Assembly: GCA_045535815.1 (NCBI GenBank)
Contig: JAZSMJ010000066.1
Location: 6,414-70,413 of the forward strand
Length of the DNA stretch: 64,000 bases
DNA from: JAZSMJ01 sp045535815
Lineage (GTDB): Bacteria; Bacillota; Clostridia; Oscillospirales; CAG-272
Direction: 5' to 3'
Position 1 is the stretch's first letter. Every line of letters starts with the position of its first letter. The notes beneath the pieces were generated by a model. It had not been told where the DNA came from. It saw only the letters and a list, made by a program, of their open reading frames with translations, and made no database searches. Of the stretch, positions 33,124 to 43,039 are shown in pieces. The position numbers and the translations under genes are program-made.

Positions 33124-34437
33124 TTGTTTGAGCTTGATTCAAGGGTAGAGCTTGTAATAGACAGACTTGAGCGAAACGGCTATGAAGCCTACGTCGTGGG
33201 CGGATGCGTCAGAGATTATATATCAGATAGACCGATAAACGATTGGGATATGACCACAAACGCATTGCCCGATGATATTATCAAGGCTTTTTCCGATAAA
33301 AAAACGGTGATGACAGGCGCACGCTTCGGCATGGTCACCGTTATAATTGACTCGCTTCCGATAGAGATAACCACCTTCAGAGCAGAGCAGGGATACAGTG
33401 ATATGCGCCATCCCGATAGGGTGATATTCTCGGATAAGCTTGAGGACGATCTGTGCAGACGTGATCTTACCGTGAATTCAATGGCGTTTTCTCCGAAAAG
33501 AGGGATAGTGGATCTGTTTGGCGGATGCGACGATATAAAAAATAAGATAATACGTGCGGTAGGAGAAGCTGAGAAACGCTTCTCGGAGGATCCGCTTCGG
33601 ATAATGCGTGCGCTCCGCTTTGCCTCGGTGCTCGGCTTTGAAATAGAAGAAAAAACCAAAGAGGCAATAATGTCAAACGCCCATCTTCTCTCTGCCGTTT
33701 CGGCTGAGAGGATATTTACCGAGCTTAAAAAGCTCCTGTGCGGAGTCGGTGCAGGTGAAGTTCTTGTAAAATACGCAAGGGCGCTTTATCCAATCCTTCC
33801 CGAGCTTGAGGCAATGAACGGATTTGAACAGCATAATTATCACCATATATACGACGTGATTACCCACACCGCAAAGGTGGTGGATAATACACCACCAGAG
33901 CCTCATTTAAGGCTTTGTGCGCTCTTTCACGATATGGGCAAGCCTCACTGCTTTTCGATAGATGCAAACGGCGTAGGGCATTTTTACGGTCATGCAGGCA
34001 TAAGCGCACAAATGGCTGACGAGGTGCTGAGAAGGCTCAAGAGCGACAATAAAACACGTGAGAGCGTGGTGTCGCTTGTAAAAAGGCACGACACACCGAT
34101 AGAAGCGGATAAGAAGAGCGTTTCTAAATATATATCAAAGCTCGGAAAGCAGGGATTTTACAATCTCGTAGCTCTTATGAGAGCCGACTGCTTAGGACTT
34201 GCACCGCAGTTTCATAAAAGGCTGGAGCACTATAAAAGGCTTGAGCAGATAGCAGATGAAGCGTCGGATGCCGAAATATCCCCGATAAAAGCTCTCGCTA
34301 TAAACGGAAACGATCTGATAGAGCTCGGCTACAAGGGCAAGGAAATAGGCAACGCTCTAAAAGAGCTTTCAGAAGCGGTCTTATCGGAAAAGGTCGAAAA
34401 CGAAAAATCAAAGCTAATTGAATATCTGAAAAGATAA
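33124..34437 (+). CDS. cca: CCA tRNA nucleotidyltransferase with HD domain
   Basis: 437 residues from TTG 33124 (AAGGAGGGAT upstream). AYVVGGCVRDYI and NDWDMTT carry the catalytic Asp pair, RRDLTVNSMAF and EDPLRIMRALRFAS follow, and CALFHDMGKP is the HD phosphohydrolase motif. It adds or repairs the 3' CCA of tRNA. Confidence 0.93.
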   Translation: MFELDSRVELVIDRLERNGYEAYVVGGCVRDYISDRPINDWDMTTNALPDDIIKAFSDKKTVMTGARFGMVTVIIDSLPIEITTFRAEQGYSDMRHPDRVIFSDKLEDDLCRRDLTVNSMAFSPKRGIVDLFGGCDDIKNKIIRAVGEAEKRFSEDPLRIMRALRFASVLGFEIEEKTKEAIMSNAHLLSAVSAERIFTELKKLLCGVGAGEVLVKYARALYPILPELEAMNGFEQHNYHHIYDVITHTAKVVDNTPPEPHLRLCALFHDMGKPHCFSIDANGVGHFYGHAGISAQMADEVLRRLKSDNKTRESVVSLVKRHDTPIEADKKSVSKYISKLGKQGFYNLVALMRADCLGLAPQFHKRLEHYKRLEQIADEASDAEISPIKALAINGNDLIELGYKGKEIGNALKELSEAVLSEKVENEKSKLIEYLKR

Positions 34438-34460
34438 AAAACTCCCGAAAGGGAGTTTAT
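34438..34460 (+). terminator. Terminator of cca
   Basis: AAAACTCCC/GGGAGTTTA with a GAAA tetraloop right after the stop codon. Confidence 0.85.
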
Positions 34461-34462
34461 TC

Positions 34463-34539
34463 GTAGGGCGGGGGCTTGCTCCCGCCGAAAACAAGCGATA
34501 TAGCTGAAGGAAACGGCGGGAGATAAACCCCCGCCCTAC
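34463..34539. repeat. Imperfect inverted repeat (REP/MITE-like)
   Basis: A 25-base left arm starting GTAGGGCGGGGG (34463-34487) pairs with a right arm ending CCCCCGCCCTAC (34514-34539), 26 bases apart. G/C-rich palindromes of this type recur between genes in Clostridia. No coding content. Confidence 0.75.
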
Positions 34540-34542
34540 AAC

Positions 34543-34577
34543 AAAAGGAGTACGAGCAAAATGTTCGTACTCCTTTT
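34543..34577. terminator. Perfect 13-bp hairpin next to the repeat
   Basis: AAAAGGAGTACGA/TCGTACTCCTTTT around GCAAAATGT. It is rho-independent-terminator-like on both strands and probably part of the repeat cluster. Confidence 0.6.
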
Positions 34578-34655
34578 CACACGTCTTGCTATGCAAGGTA
34601 TAATGTGTTACATCTTTTAGGCATACTGTCGGGCGGTAAGATAGCATCGCCCTAT

Positions 34656-34742
34656 GGGAGAGGTGGCAGGTGTAGCCTGACGGAGAGGGTAATATTTACG
34701 CCCTCTCACCCGCTATCGCGGGAGCTCTCCCCAAGGGAGAGC
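34656..34742. repeat. Second intergenic palindromic repeat
   Basis: GGGAGAGG, GGAGAGGG/CCCTCTC, CCCGC/GCGGG and GCTCTCCC/GGGAGAGC are nested inverted motifs in 87 bases. The pattern matches a dispersed 'GGGAGAGGTGGC...GACGGAGAGGG' repeat that I recall from gut Clostridia. The remaining ~150 bases up to the regulator at 34898 hold nothing I can identify. Confidence 0.65.
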
Positions 34743-34897
34743 CTTTGGTTTGTGCATCCCGAAAGTCCGTCTGCTTTTCCTGACAAGCACTGCCTTTGTG
34801 GACACAAAAGCGAAGCTCCGTCGAAGCGGGGTGAAAAAGGCAATTTGATTATCATATAAACATTCTATGAAATCATTGATAATTACAAAATACTCAT

Positions 34898-35518
34898 TTA
34901 GTTGCCAAGAAGTATATTTCGAATATTGTCATTTATTTCGGACTCGTCAAGACCCTTTTGAATTAGCGGTTGAATAATTTCTCGACTTTCTCTTGTATGT
35001 GGAAGTTCAGAAGCAAGTGCATTTGCCTTATCCACTTTTCCACATTTTAGATACAAAAAACAAAGTGTAGCACGCATTGTTGCTTTTTGATTCTCATTTA
35101 TAGACAATGGTAAACCGCGTTCCATTAACTCAATTGCTTCCTCTGATTTGTTCTGCAAAGCCAATACCCCTGCAAGTCCTAAAATCATTCCCGGCTTGTT
35201 TGGATATATCAACAATGCATCTCGATATACTTTCTCTGCGGAAACGTAATCACCGTCACGCTGAAACTCAGAAGCTTTTTTGTGAATGTTGAAGCGTGTC
35301 TCTTGTGCTCGTATTGTATCCATACCTATAAGTAGATCTATGCTTGTTTCAAATATGTTTGCCAATGCGGGCAGAAACGTTATATCGGGATAACATTCAC
35401 CGCGCTCCCATTTTGAAATACTTTGAGGAGTTAGACCCAAATATCCTGCAACATCCTCTTGTGTAACATTTTTCATAATGCGATATTTTTTTAGATTTTC
35501 TGACATATAAAACATCAT
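34898..35518 (-). CDS. XRE regulator with TPR-like C-terminus
   Basis: 206 residues; AAAGGAG precedes the ATG pair at 35515-35518. Helix-turn-helix NVTQEDVAGYLGLTPQSISK near residue 20, then RDGDYVSAEKVYRDALLIYP, KPGMILGLAGVLALQNKSEE and KATMRATLCFLYLKCGKVDK, three tetratricopeptide-like units. Proteins of this layout often sense peptides. No obvious target gene lies beside it, and AT-rich codon use plus the repeats next to it suggest it is acquired. Confidence 0.8.
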   Translation of the reverse strand: MMFYMSENLKKYRIMKNVTQEDVAGYLGLTPQSISKWERGECYPDITFLPALANIFETSIDLLIGMDTIRAQETRFNIHKKASEFQRDGDYVSAEKVYRDALLIYPNKPGMILGLAGVLALQNKSEEAIELMERGLPLSINENQKATMRATLCFLYLKCGKVDKANALASELPHTRESREIIQPLIQKGLDESEINDNIRNILLGN

Positions 35519-35647
35519 TATCTCCTTTGCTTACTTTTGATTAGCTTCGAAGCACTATTATTATATCATTAGAATACCATTTTTTTCAATAACGTAAAAG
35601 TTGTTATTGATTCAACTGCTGAAAATCAATTCTGATGCAATAGAAAA

Positions 35648-35675
35648 GGCGCACCTGCTTTATCGCAGGTACGCC
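35648..35675 (-). terminator. Terminator of the miaB-mutS-mutL-tgt operon
   Basis: GGCGCACCTGC/GCAGGTACGCC stem around TTTATC, followed on the minus strand by TTTTC. Confidence 0.75.
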
Positions 35676-35684
35676 AAAAAGTTT

Positions 35685-36818
35685 TTAAAGTCTGTTTTCG
35701 AAGACCTCTCTGTATTTTCCGTAGAATGCCGGCCAGGTGTCATTATCGAGTGCTTCTCTTATTCGCTCCATCAGCGTGTTATAGAAATAGAGGTTATGAA
35801 GCACGCACAAACGCATTCCGAGAAGCTCTCTTGCCTTGAAGAGATGGCGGATATACGCTCTTGAATATCTCTTACATACCGGGCAGTCGCATTCGGGGTC
35901 GATGGGGCGGTCGTCATACATAAACTTCTCGTTATTGATGTTCATCTTACCGCTCCAGGTAAAGATGTTTCCGTGTCTTGCGTTACGGCTGGGCATTACG
36001 CAGTCGAAGAAATCAACTCCACGGTTGACCGCCTCGAGTATATTTACCGGTGTGCCTACGCCCATAAGATATCTCGGCTTGTCCTTTGGCATAAAGGGCT
36101 CGACCGCCTCAATTATTCGGTACATATCCTCTGCGCTCTCGCCTACTGCAAGACCGCCTATAGCGTAGCCGGGGAGATCAAGCTCGGCTATCTGCTTCAT
36201 ATGCTCCTGACGCAGATCCTCGTACGTGCATCCCTGATTTATACCGAAAAGAAGCTGATCGGGGTTTATGGTATCGGGCAGGGAATTAAGTCTGTCCATC
36301 TCCGCCTTGCATCTGAGAAGCCAGCGGTAGGTGCGTGCGCAGGATGCCTTTGCATATTCGTACGTAGCGGGGTTTTCAACGCATTCGTCAAACGCCATTG
36401 CGATGGTAGAGGCAAGATTTGACTGTATACGCATGCTCTCCTCGGGGCCCATAAATATACGCTTTCCGTCCATATGGGAGTTGAACCAAACGCCCTCCTC
36501 GCTTATCTTGCGAAGCTTTGCAAGCGAGAACACCTGGAATCCGCCGCTGTCTGTAAGAACGGGCTTATCCCAGTTGAAAAACTTGTGGATACCGCCCAGG
36601 CGCTTTATAAGCTCGTCACCGGGACGGATATGGAGATGGTAGGTATTTGAAAGCTCTACCTGGCATTTTATATTCATAAGGTCACCGGTCGAGATACCGC
36701 CCTTGATGGCGGCGCTTGTGCCGACGTTCATAAATACGGGAGTCTGAATGGTTCCGTGAACCGTTTTAAATTCACCTCGTCTTGCATTTCCCGACGTTTT
36801 TAATAATTTAAAGGACAT
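35685..36818 (-). CDS. tgt: tRNA-guanine transglycosylase
   Basis: 377 residues. LTDSGGFQVFSL carries an active-site Asp, VMPSRNARHG includes the second, and zinc is bound by CDCPVCKRYSRAYIRHLF. It exchanges guanine 34 for the queuosine precursor preQ1. It follows mutL by 13 bases. Confidence 0.94.
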   Translation of the reverse strand: MSFKLLKTSGNARRGEFKTVHGTIQTPVFMNVGTSAAIKGGISTGDLMNIKCQVELSNTYHLHIRPGDELIKRLGGIHKFFNWDKPVLTDSGGFQVFSLAKLRKISEEGVWFNSHMDGKRIFMGPEESMRIQSNLASTIAMAFDECVENPATYEYAKASCARTYRWLLRCKAEMDRLNSLPDTINPDQLLFGINQGCTYEDLRQEHMKQIAELDLPGYAIGGLAVGESAEDMYRIIEAVEPFMPKDKPRYLMGVGTPVNILEAVNRGVDFFDCVMPSRNARHGNIFTWSGKMNINNEKFMYDDRPIDPECDCPVCKRYSRAYIRHLFKARELLGMRLCVLHNLYFYNTLMERIREALDNDTWPAFYGKYREVFENRL

Positions 36819-36831
36819 ATCTATACCTCGA

Positions 36832-38871
36832 TCAAATTCTCTTGAATTGTTTTTCTATATCTTTTTGGCTGAGCTCAAATGCAACCGGACGTCCGTGAGG
36901 GCATACCTTGATCTCGGGATTGGTAAGGAGTGTTCTTACTATCCAGTCAACGTTTTGCTCCGAGTCTATTCTTCCCGCCTTGACAGACGCCTTGCAAGCC
37001 GCCTGATAAAGTGCCTTTTCAAATATCATATCGTACGCCACGTTTGCACTGCCCGTACCGTCTGCAAGCGAGCCTGCTATATTCTGAATCATAATAAGGG
37101 CATCCTCCGATGACATATCCGCAGGTATCTGAAAAACGGTGAGTGAGCGGTCTTCTTCGCTTGTTTCATAATCGAAGCCACTTTTTTTAATTTCACCGGC
37201 ATATTCGCAAACTGCGCTGTATTCATCGGGCGAAAGCTTTATGGTGAGCGGAATCATCAGTATCTGGCAGAATCCGCCCTTTTTCATATTCGCCTTCATC
37301 CGCTCGAAGTTTATTCGCTCGTGTGCGGCGTGCTTGTCGATCATCATTATTTTATCCTCAAGCTCAACGAAGATATACGAGTTGAATGCAGAGCCGAGTA
37401 TTTTATAAAACGGAACGCCGTCTTCATTTGCTACTGTAGCAGCGGTTACATCACTTGCAGCCGGCTCATCCTTTGGAATATCAGTCAAGGGAGCTTGGTT
37501 TACAGTCTGCGTAGCTTCATCTGCAGCTTGGTTTGCCTGCGCTATCTCTCTTGCTCCTATCTCAAATGGGAGCTTTTCTCCCTTTGATGCAATTGCACGC
37601 ATTAAAAGGTCGGGCGCTTCAGACCTTGAGGGAGCCGGAGTGGTCATTCGGTTTTTCTGCTCGTTGTTTGTCTGCGCTGCGGTGTTTACGCTCGGCTGAG
37701 GCTGTATATGCTCTCTTTGAGGCGGTGTGTTTACACTCATATCAAACAAGGTGCTGTTTTTTGCAGCATTTTCAAAATGCTGCTGAGCGCTTCTGTCGAT
37801 TACAGGAGTAAACGCATTTGCAGTCCTCATCCCCTTTTCACGCTTTGCCTCACCGTCGTCTATACGCATTTCGGGTCTTGAAATCGTTCCCGAAAGAGCA
37901 TTTCTGACAGCTCCGTACACAGCGTCGAATATCAGTCTTTCGTTTGAGAATTTGACCTCTAGCTTTGTAGGATGAACGTTGACGTCAACGAAGGACGGAT
38001 GGATTCCTATATTGAGAACACAGCAGGGAAATTTATCGCCCGATATATACGAGTCATAAGCCTGCTCGATAGCCGCAGTTGCGGTCTTGCTCTTTATGTA
38101 TCTTCCGTTGATAAAGAAATTCTGAAAGTTTCTGTTTCCACGCACGTTTTCGGGAGTGCCGATATATCCGATTATCTCAACACCCTCGCTGAGCTCGTTT
38201 ATCGGTATAAGCTTACGAGCAAAATCACGGCCTATTATAGCGTATATCGCATTGATAAGCCTGCCGTCGCCCGACGTTGCGAATTTCTGCACACCGTCAG
38301 CTATGAATTTTATTGATATATCAGGTCTTGAAAGGGCTATCCTTTCGGCAACTGCGGCACATGCGGCGGTTTCGGTTACGTCCTTTTTGAGAAATTTTCT
38401 TCTCGCAGGAACGTTTGCGAAAAGCTCTTCGACTATTATGGTCGTACCGTTTCTGCAGCCTGCGTCCGACAGGTCCGTTATGCTTCCTCCCTCGCTTACG
38501 AGCAGGGTGCCGGTAGCATCATTTTCGGTTTTAGTCATTATTCTGAGTCTTGATACCGACGATATTGCGGCAAGCGCCTCTCCTCTGAATCCAAGAGTTC
38601 TTATGCCGTCAAGGTCGTCCTCGCTTGATATTTTGCTGGTTGCGTGGCGCTTTATGGCTATCGGAACGTCGTCACGGCTCATACCGCATCCGTTGTCGCT
38701 GACACGCATAAACTCAACTCCGCCCCGCTTTATCTCGACCGTTATCTGATCAGCACCTGCGTCAATTGCGTTTTCAAGAAGCTCCTTTATCACCGAACAC
38801 GGTCTGTCAACGACTTCCCCTGCGGCGATAAGATTGGCAACGTGAAAATCAAGAATATTTATCTGTCCCAT
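36832..38871 (-). CDS. mutL: DNA mismatch repair protein MutL
   Basis: 679 residues. N-terminal GHKL ATPase: IAAGEVVDRPCSVIKELLEN, DNGCGM, LGFRGEALAAI. Gln-rich linker, then the C-terminal endonuclease domain with IDKHAAHERINFE, a DQHA-x2-E-x4-E motif in which Gln is Lys, and CPHGRP zinc-binding end. It nicks the new strand after MutS finds a mismatch. It is directly downstream of mutS. Confidence 0.94.
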   Translation of the reverse strand: MGQINILDFHVANLIAAGEVVDRPCSVIKELLENAIDAGADQITVEIKRGGVEFMRVSDNGCGMSRDDVPIAIKRHATSKISSEDDLDGIRTLGFRGEALAAISSVSRLRIMTKTENDATGTLLVSEGGSITDLSDAGCRNGTTIIVEELFANVPARRKFLKKDVTETAACAAVAERIALSRPDISIKFIADGVQKFATSGDGRLINAIYAIIGRDFARKLIPINELSEGVEIIGYIGTPENVRGNRNFQNFFINGRYIKSKTATAAIEQAYDSYISGDKFPCCVLNIGIHPSFVDVNVHPTKLEVKFSNERLIFDAVYGAVRNALSGTISRPEMRIDDGEAKREKGMRTANAFTPVIDRSAQQHFENAAKNSTLFDMSVNTPPQREHIQPQPSVNTAAQTNNEQKNRMTTPAPSRSEAPDLLMRAIASKGEKLPFEIGAREIAQANQAADEATQTVNQAPLTDIPKDEPAASDVTAATVANEDGVPFYKILGSAFNSYIFVELEDKIMMIDKHAAHERINFERMKANMKKGGFCQILMIPLTIKLSPDEYSAVCEYAGEIKKSGFDYETSEEDRSLTVFQIPADMSSEDALIMIQNIAGSLADGTGSANVAYDMIFEKALYQAACKASVKAGRIDSEQNVDWIVRTLLTNPEIKVCPHGRPVAFELSQKDIEKQFKRI

Positions 38872-38889
38872 ACCGTGCTCCTTTCGTTT

Positions 38890-41487
38890 TTACTCGGCGT
38901 CCTTTTTGAGTTGATAGAGAAAGTTCATCGCTTCAATAGGAGTCATAAGCTCTACGTCGGCATTTCTTATCTTTCTTACTATCTCGTCTGTTATAAGATT
39001 ATCTATGGTTACGTTTTCGATATCGTCACTATCGTCAAATACCTCGTCCGCCTTTATTACCCTTGCGCTGTTTTCTTCAAGGCGGTGAAGCTCCTTCTTT
39101 GCGTTTTTGATTATCTCGGAGGGAATGCCTGCAAGCTTTGCTACCTCTATACCGTAGCTGTCGTCTGCCGCCCCCTTTACTATCTTGCGAAGGAAGATTA
39201 TATCGTCTCCCCTCTTCTTTGCGGCAATACTGTAATTCACAACTCCGGGAAGTGCGCCCTCCATATCGGTAAGCTCGTGATAGTGGGTAGCAAACAGAGT
39301 TTTAGCTCCAAGCTTTGAGGATGCGGTGTATTCAGCGACCGCACGTGCGATGCTCATTCCGTCAAAGGTGCTGGTGCCTCTGCCTATCTCGTCGTAAATA
39401 ATAAGGCTTCGCTTCGTGGCGTTTTTGAGGATGTAGGCGACCTCGTTCATCTCAAGCATAAAGGTCGACTGACCGGACGCAAGATCGTCCGATGCGCCAA
39501 CTCTTGTGAACAGCTTGTCTATTATACCTATCCGTGCTTCCTTTGCAGGAACGAATGAGCCTATCTGTGCCATAACGCAGATAACGGCAGTCTGTCTCAT
39601 ATATGTGGATTTACCCGACATATTTGGTCCGGTTATTATCATAAGTCGGTTGTGATTTGTATCAAGCAGAGTATTGTTGGGAACGAAATATCCACCGCTT
39701 ACAAACTGCTCTACAACGGGATGTCTGCCGTCAACTATAGAGATAGTGTCGCTGTAGTCCACCTCGGGACAAACGTAGTTATTGCGCACCGCAACGTCCG
39801 CAAGAGAGGTGTAAACGTCTATTAAGGCAAGCGCAGAGGCGGTCGACTGTATGCGTGCGGAATTCTCCGCAACCCTTGCGCGTATCTGCTGGAAGAGCTC
39901 GTATTCAAGAGATATGACCTTTTCGGATGCTCCGAGTATCTTTGCCTCTTCAATCTTTAATTCCTCGGTTATATATCTTTCGCAGTTGGTGAGGGTCTGC
40001 TTGCGTATGTATCTGTCAGGAACGAGGGAGAGCATAGAGTTGGTGACCTCGATATAATATCCGAACACCTTGTTGTATCTTATGCGGAGATTTTTGATGC
40101 CGGTCTCCTCACGCTCTCTTGCTTCTATGCCCTCAAGATAGCTGTGACCACCCTTCATAATGGCAACCAGCTCGTCAATATCGGGAGAAAATCCGGGCTT
40201 TATAAGACCGCCCTCACGAAGAGAGAACGGCGGATCCTCACTTATAGCCGAATCGATAAGTGAGCAGATATCGGTAAGCTCGTCCATCTGATCTCTTGCC
40301 TCGGAAATTCCGTCCGAGGTGCAATTACCGATAAGAGCCTTTATCCTCGGCACTGCCGAAAGAGCAGAGCATACTGCACGAAGGTCACGTGCATTTGCGG
40401 TGCCGTATACTATTTTTGTCATAAGACGCTCGATGTCAAGAACACCCTTCAGCATCTGTGATAGCTCTTCTCTGAGCATAAAATCGTCAAAGAGCTCCTT
40501 GACTGCGTTCTGACGTCTGCATATATAATAGGTATTCACCAAAGGAAGCTCTACCCATTTGCGAAGCAAGCGTGCGCCCATTGCAGTTTTGGTGCGGTCA
40601 AGCACCCACAAAAGAGTGCCTCTTTTTTCACGGTTGCGCATGGTCTCGCAAAGCTCTAAGTTTCTTCTGGTGTTAAGGTCTATGTCGAGATACTGCTCCT
40701 CGGAATATACCGACAGAGTTTTTATGTAGGATGAGTCCGTTTTCTGCGTTTCTATGATATATCTTATCATTGCGGCAACGGACGCTATCTGCAATTCCTG
40801 TGTCAGATCAAGCTCAGACAGCTGTTTTTTGAACTGTGAGGATATGAGCGTCTGCGCACCCTCCATATCGAAAAGATCGGAGCGCATATCGTTTATTACA
40901 GCGTGTATTCTCTCGGTTGCAAACGAAACGACGGGGGCAAAAAGTTTTCTGTCTGTGTTGAATATTATCTCACGGGGAGAATATGTGCCTATCTCATTTG
41001 TAAGGCGCTGTATACAATGGTTTCCGGTTATAAAGGTAACGGATATATCGCCGGTCGAAACGTCTGCAAAGGTAACTCCTGCGCAGTTATCCCGGTAGCA
41101 GACGGTGCAGAGGTAGTTATTCTGCGATTCGCTCAGCATTGCGTTATCTATAACAGTACCGGGAGTTACTATTCTGACAACGTCACGTCTGACTATTCCC
41201 TTGGCAAGTGCAGGGTCCTCCATCTGCTCGCAGATGACAACCTTGTAGCCCTTGTTTACAAGTCTGCCAATATAGGAATCAACGCTGTGAAACGGAACGC
41301 CGCACATAGGAGCACGCTCCTCCTCACCGCAATCTCTGCCCGTAAGGGTGAGCTCAAGCTCACGGGATGCGGTTTTAGCATCGTCGAAGAACATTTCGTA
41401 AAAATCTCCGAGACGGTAGAATACAAGGGAGTCCTTGTACTGTTCCTTTATCTCCATATACTGTTGCATCATCGGAGAAAGAGCCAT
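38890..41487 (-). CDS. mutS: DNA mismatch repair protein MutS
   Basis: 865 residues. LGDFYEMFFDDA contains the mismatch-probing Phe-x-Glu, GPNMSGKSTYMRQ is Walker A, and LIIYDEIGRGTSTFDG is Walker B. FATHYHELTDME follows. Recognises base mismatches and recruits MutL, encoded 18 bases downstream. Confidence 0.95.
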   Translation of the reverse strand: MALSPMMQQYMEIKEQYKDSLVFYRLGDFYEMFFDDAKTASRELELTLTGRDCGEEERAPMCGVPFHSVDSYIGRLVNKGYKVVICEQMEDPALAKGIVRRDVVRIVTPGTVIDNAMLSESQNNYLCTVCYRDNCAGVTFADVSTGDISVTFITGNHCIQRLTNEIGTYSPREIIFNTDRKLFAPVVSFATERIHAVINDMRSDLFDMEGAQTLISSQFKKQLSELDLTQELQIASVAAMIRYIIETQKTDSSYIKTLSVYSEEQYLDIDLNTRRNLELCETMRNREKRGTLLWVLDRTKTAMGARLLRKWVELPLVNTYYICRRQNAVKELFDDFMLREELSQMLKGVLDIERLMTKIVYGTANARDLRAVCSALSAVPRIKALIGNCTSDGISEARDQMDELTDICSLIDSAISEDPPFSLREGGLIKPGFSPDIDELVAIMKGGHSYLEGIEAREREETGIKNLRIRYNKVFGYYIEVTNSMLSLVPDRYIRKQTLTNCERYITEELKIEEAKILGASEKVISLEYELFQQIRARVAENSARIQSTASALALIDVYTSLADVAVRNNYVCPEVDYSDTISIVDGRHPVVEQFVSGGYFVPNNTLLDTNHNRLMIITGPNMSGKSTYMRQTAVICVMAQIGSFVPAKEARIGIIDKLFTRVGASDDLASGQSTFMLEMNEVAYILKNATKRSLIIYDEIGRGTSTFDGMSIARAVAEYTASSKLGAKTLFATHYHELTDMEGALPGVVNYSIAAKKRGDDIIFLRKIVKGAADDSYGIEVAKLAGIPSEIIKNAKKELHRLEENSARVIKADEVFDDSDDIENVTIDNLITDEIVRKIRNADVELMTPIEAMNFLYQLKKDAE

Positions 41488-41519
41488 ATCGTTTTACCTC
41501 TTTATCTTTATTCTGATGC

Positions 41520-42929
41520 TTATTCGGCGAGCTCGCCGATAAGCGCGTATGTGTCTGCACGGATTATACGTACGTTTACGTATCTGCCGATAACCGAATC
41601 GTCTGCGGCAAAGTGAACGAGACGGTTTTTCTCGTTTCTGCCGGTTATCTTGGTGCTGTCTGTCTTGCTTCTGCCCTCTGCAAGAACCCGTATAATTGCA
41701 CCCTCGTAATTTTTTTCGTTTTTCTCGTGTGAAATGGTGCTCTGAAGGTCTATAAGACGGGTAAGGCGGTTGGTCTTGACATCCTCGCTTATCTGTCCGT
41801 CCATCTCAGCCGCCTTTGTGTTTTTACGCTTTGAGTAGATGAATGAGAAGAGGGAATCGTATCTCACCCTTTTCAGCATTTCAAGCGTATCGAGAAATTC
41901 TTCCTCGGTTTCGGTCGGGAATCCGACTATTATATCGGTGGAGAGGGCTATATCGGGCATTTTTTCACGCATATAGTCTACAAGCGCAAGATAATCCTTT
42001 GTAGTATAACCTCTGTTCATTGCTTTGAGAATGCGGTCGTTTCCTGCCTGAAGGGGAAGGTGAAACTGCTTTGCAATCTTGGGGTTTGCCGCCATTGTGT
42101 CTATCAGCTTGCGTGAGGCATCCTTTGGGTGACTGGTCATAAAGCGGACCATAAAATCGCCATCGATCTCACAGATTCTGTTTAGAAGATCGGAAAAATC
42201 AAAATCGATATCAAGGTCCTTGCCGTAGGAGTTTACGTTCTGACCTAAAAGCGTTATCTCCTTATAGCCTGCATCGGCAAGCTCTCTTACCTCTTTGAGT
42301 ATCTCCCCGGGCTGTCTGCTGCGTTCTCTGCCTCTGACGTAAGGAACTACGCAGTAGGTGCAGAAATTGTTACAGCCGTACATAATGCTGACCCAAGCCT
42401 TAAAGGAGCTTTCTCTGAGCACCGGAAGATCCTCTGCGATGTTTCCCTCGCTATCGTCAAGCCAGAAGCTTCTCTTGGTCTGTGTAAGTGCCGAGAAGAG
42501 TATCTCGGGGAAGCGGTAGAGCATACTCGTTCCGAAAAGAAAATCAACGTAAGGATATCTGTTCTTTATATCGTCACAGCGGTGCTCCTGGGTAACCATG
42601 CACCCGCATATTCCGATAAGCATATCGGGCTTCTTAGCCTTTAGGTGCTTGAACTGACCCGTTTTTGAAAGGGCCTTCAGCTCTGCGTGCTCACGTACTG
42701 CGCAGGTATTGACGAGAAGCAGATCCGCCTGCTCGGGCGATGCTGCAATACCGTATCCCATCTGCGATGCCATGCCTGCAAGACGCTCGCTGTCCGCCTC
42801 GTTTTGCTGACAGCCGAAGGTCTGTATGTAAACGAGCTTTTCCTCGCCCAAAAGGAGAGATCTTACCCGTTCCATAAATTTATACTGTATATCTATATTT
42901 TCTTTTGATATGATCTCGGTCTTTCTCAT
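41520..42929 (-). CDS. miaB: tRNA-2-methylthio-N6-dimethylallyladenosine synthase
   Basis: 469 residues. UPF0004 domain with cysteines in YIQTFGCQQNEADSERL, LLVNTCAVRE and GICGCM; radical SAM motif CNNFCTYC; C-terminal TRAM domain (KTDSTKITGRNEKNRLVHF). It methylthiolates A37 of tRNA. First gene of the miaB-mutS-mutL-tgt operon. Confidence 0.94.
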   Translation of the reverse strand: MRKTEIISKENIDIQYKFMERVRSLLLGEEKLVYIQTFGCQQNEADSERLAGMASQMGYGIAASPEQADLLLVNTCAVREHAELKALSKTGQFKHLKAKKPDMLIGICGCMVTQEHRCDDIKNRYPYVDFLFGTSMLYRFPEILFSALTQTKRSFWLDDSEGNIAEDLPVLRESSFKAWVSIMYGCNNFCTYCVVPYVRGRERSRQPGEILKEVRELADAGYKEITLLGQNVNSYGKDLDIDFDFSDLLNRICEIDGDFMVRFMTSHPKDASRKLIDTMAANPKIAKQFHLPLQAGNDRILKAMNRGYTTKDYLALVDYMREKMPDIALSTDIIVGFPTETEEEFLDTLEMLKRVRYDSLFSFIYSKRKNTKAAEMDGQISEDVKTNRLTRLIDLQSTISHEKNEKNYEGAIIRVLAEGRSKTDSTKITGRNEKNRLVHFAADDSVIGRYVNVRIIRADTYALIGELAE

Positions 42930-43039
42930 GTATAAAATAAAGTTCCTTACAAATAAAATAACAATATAATATTATTTTATCATTTTTCCGCCCTTTTTAC
43001 AAGAGCTTTTTCACTTTTTTTACACTATAGAGAAGAACT

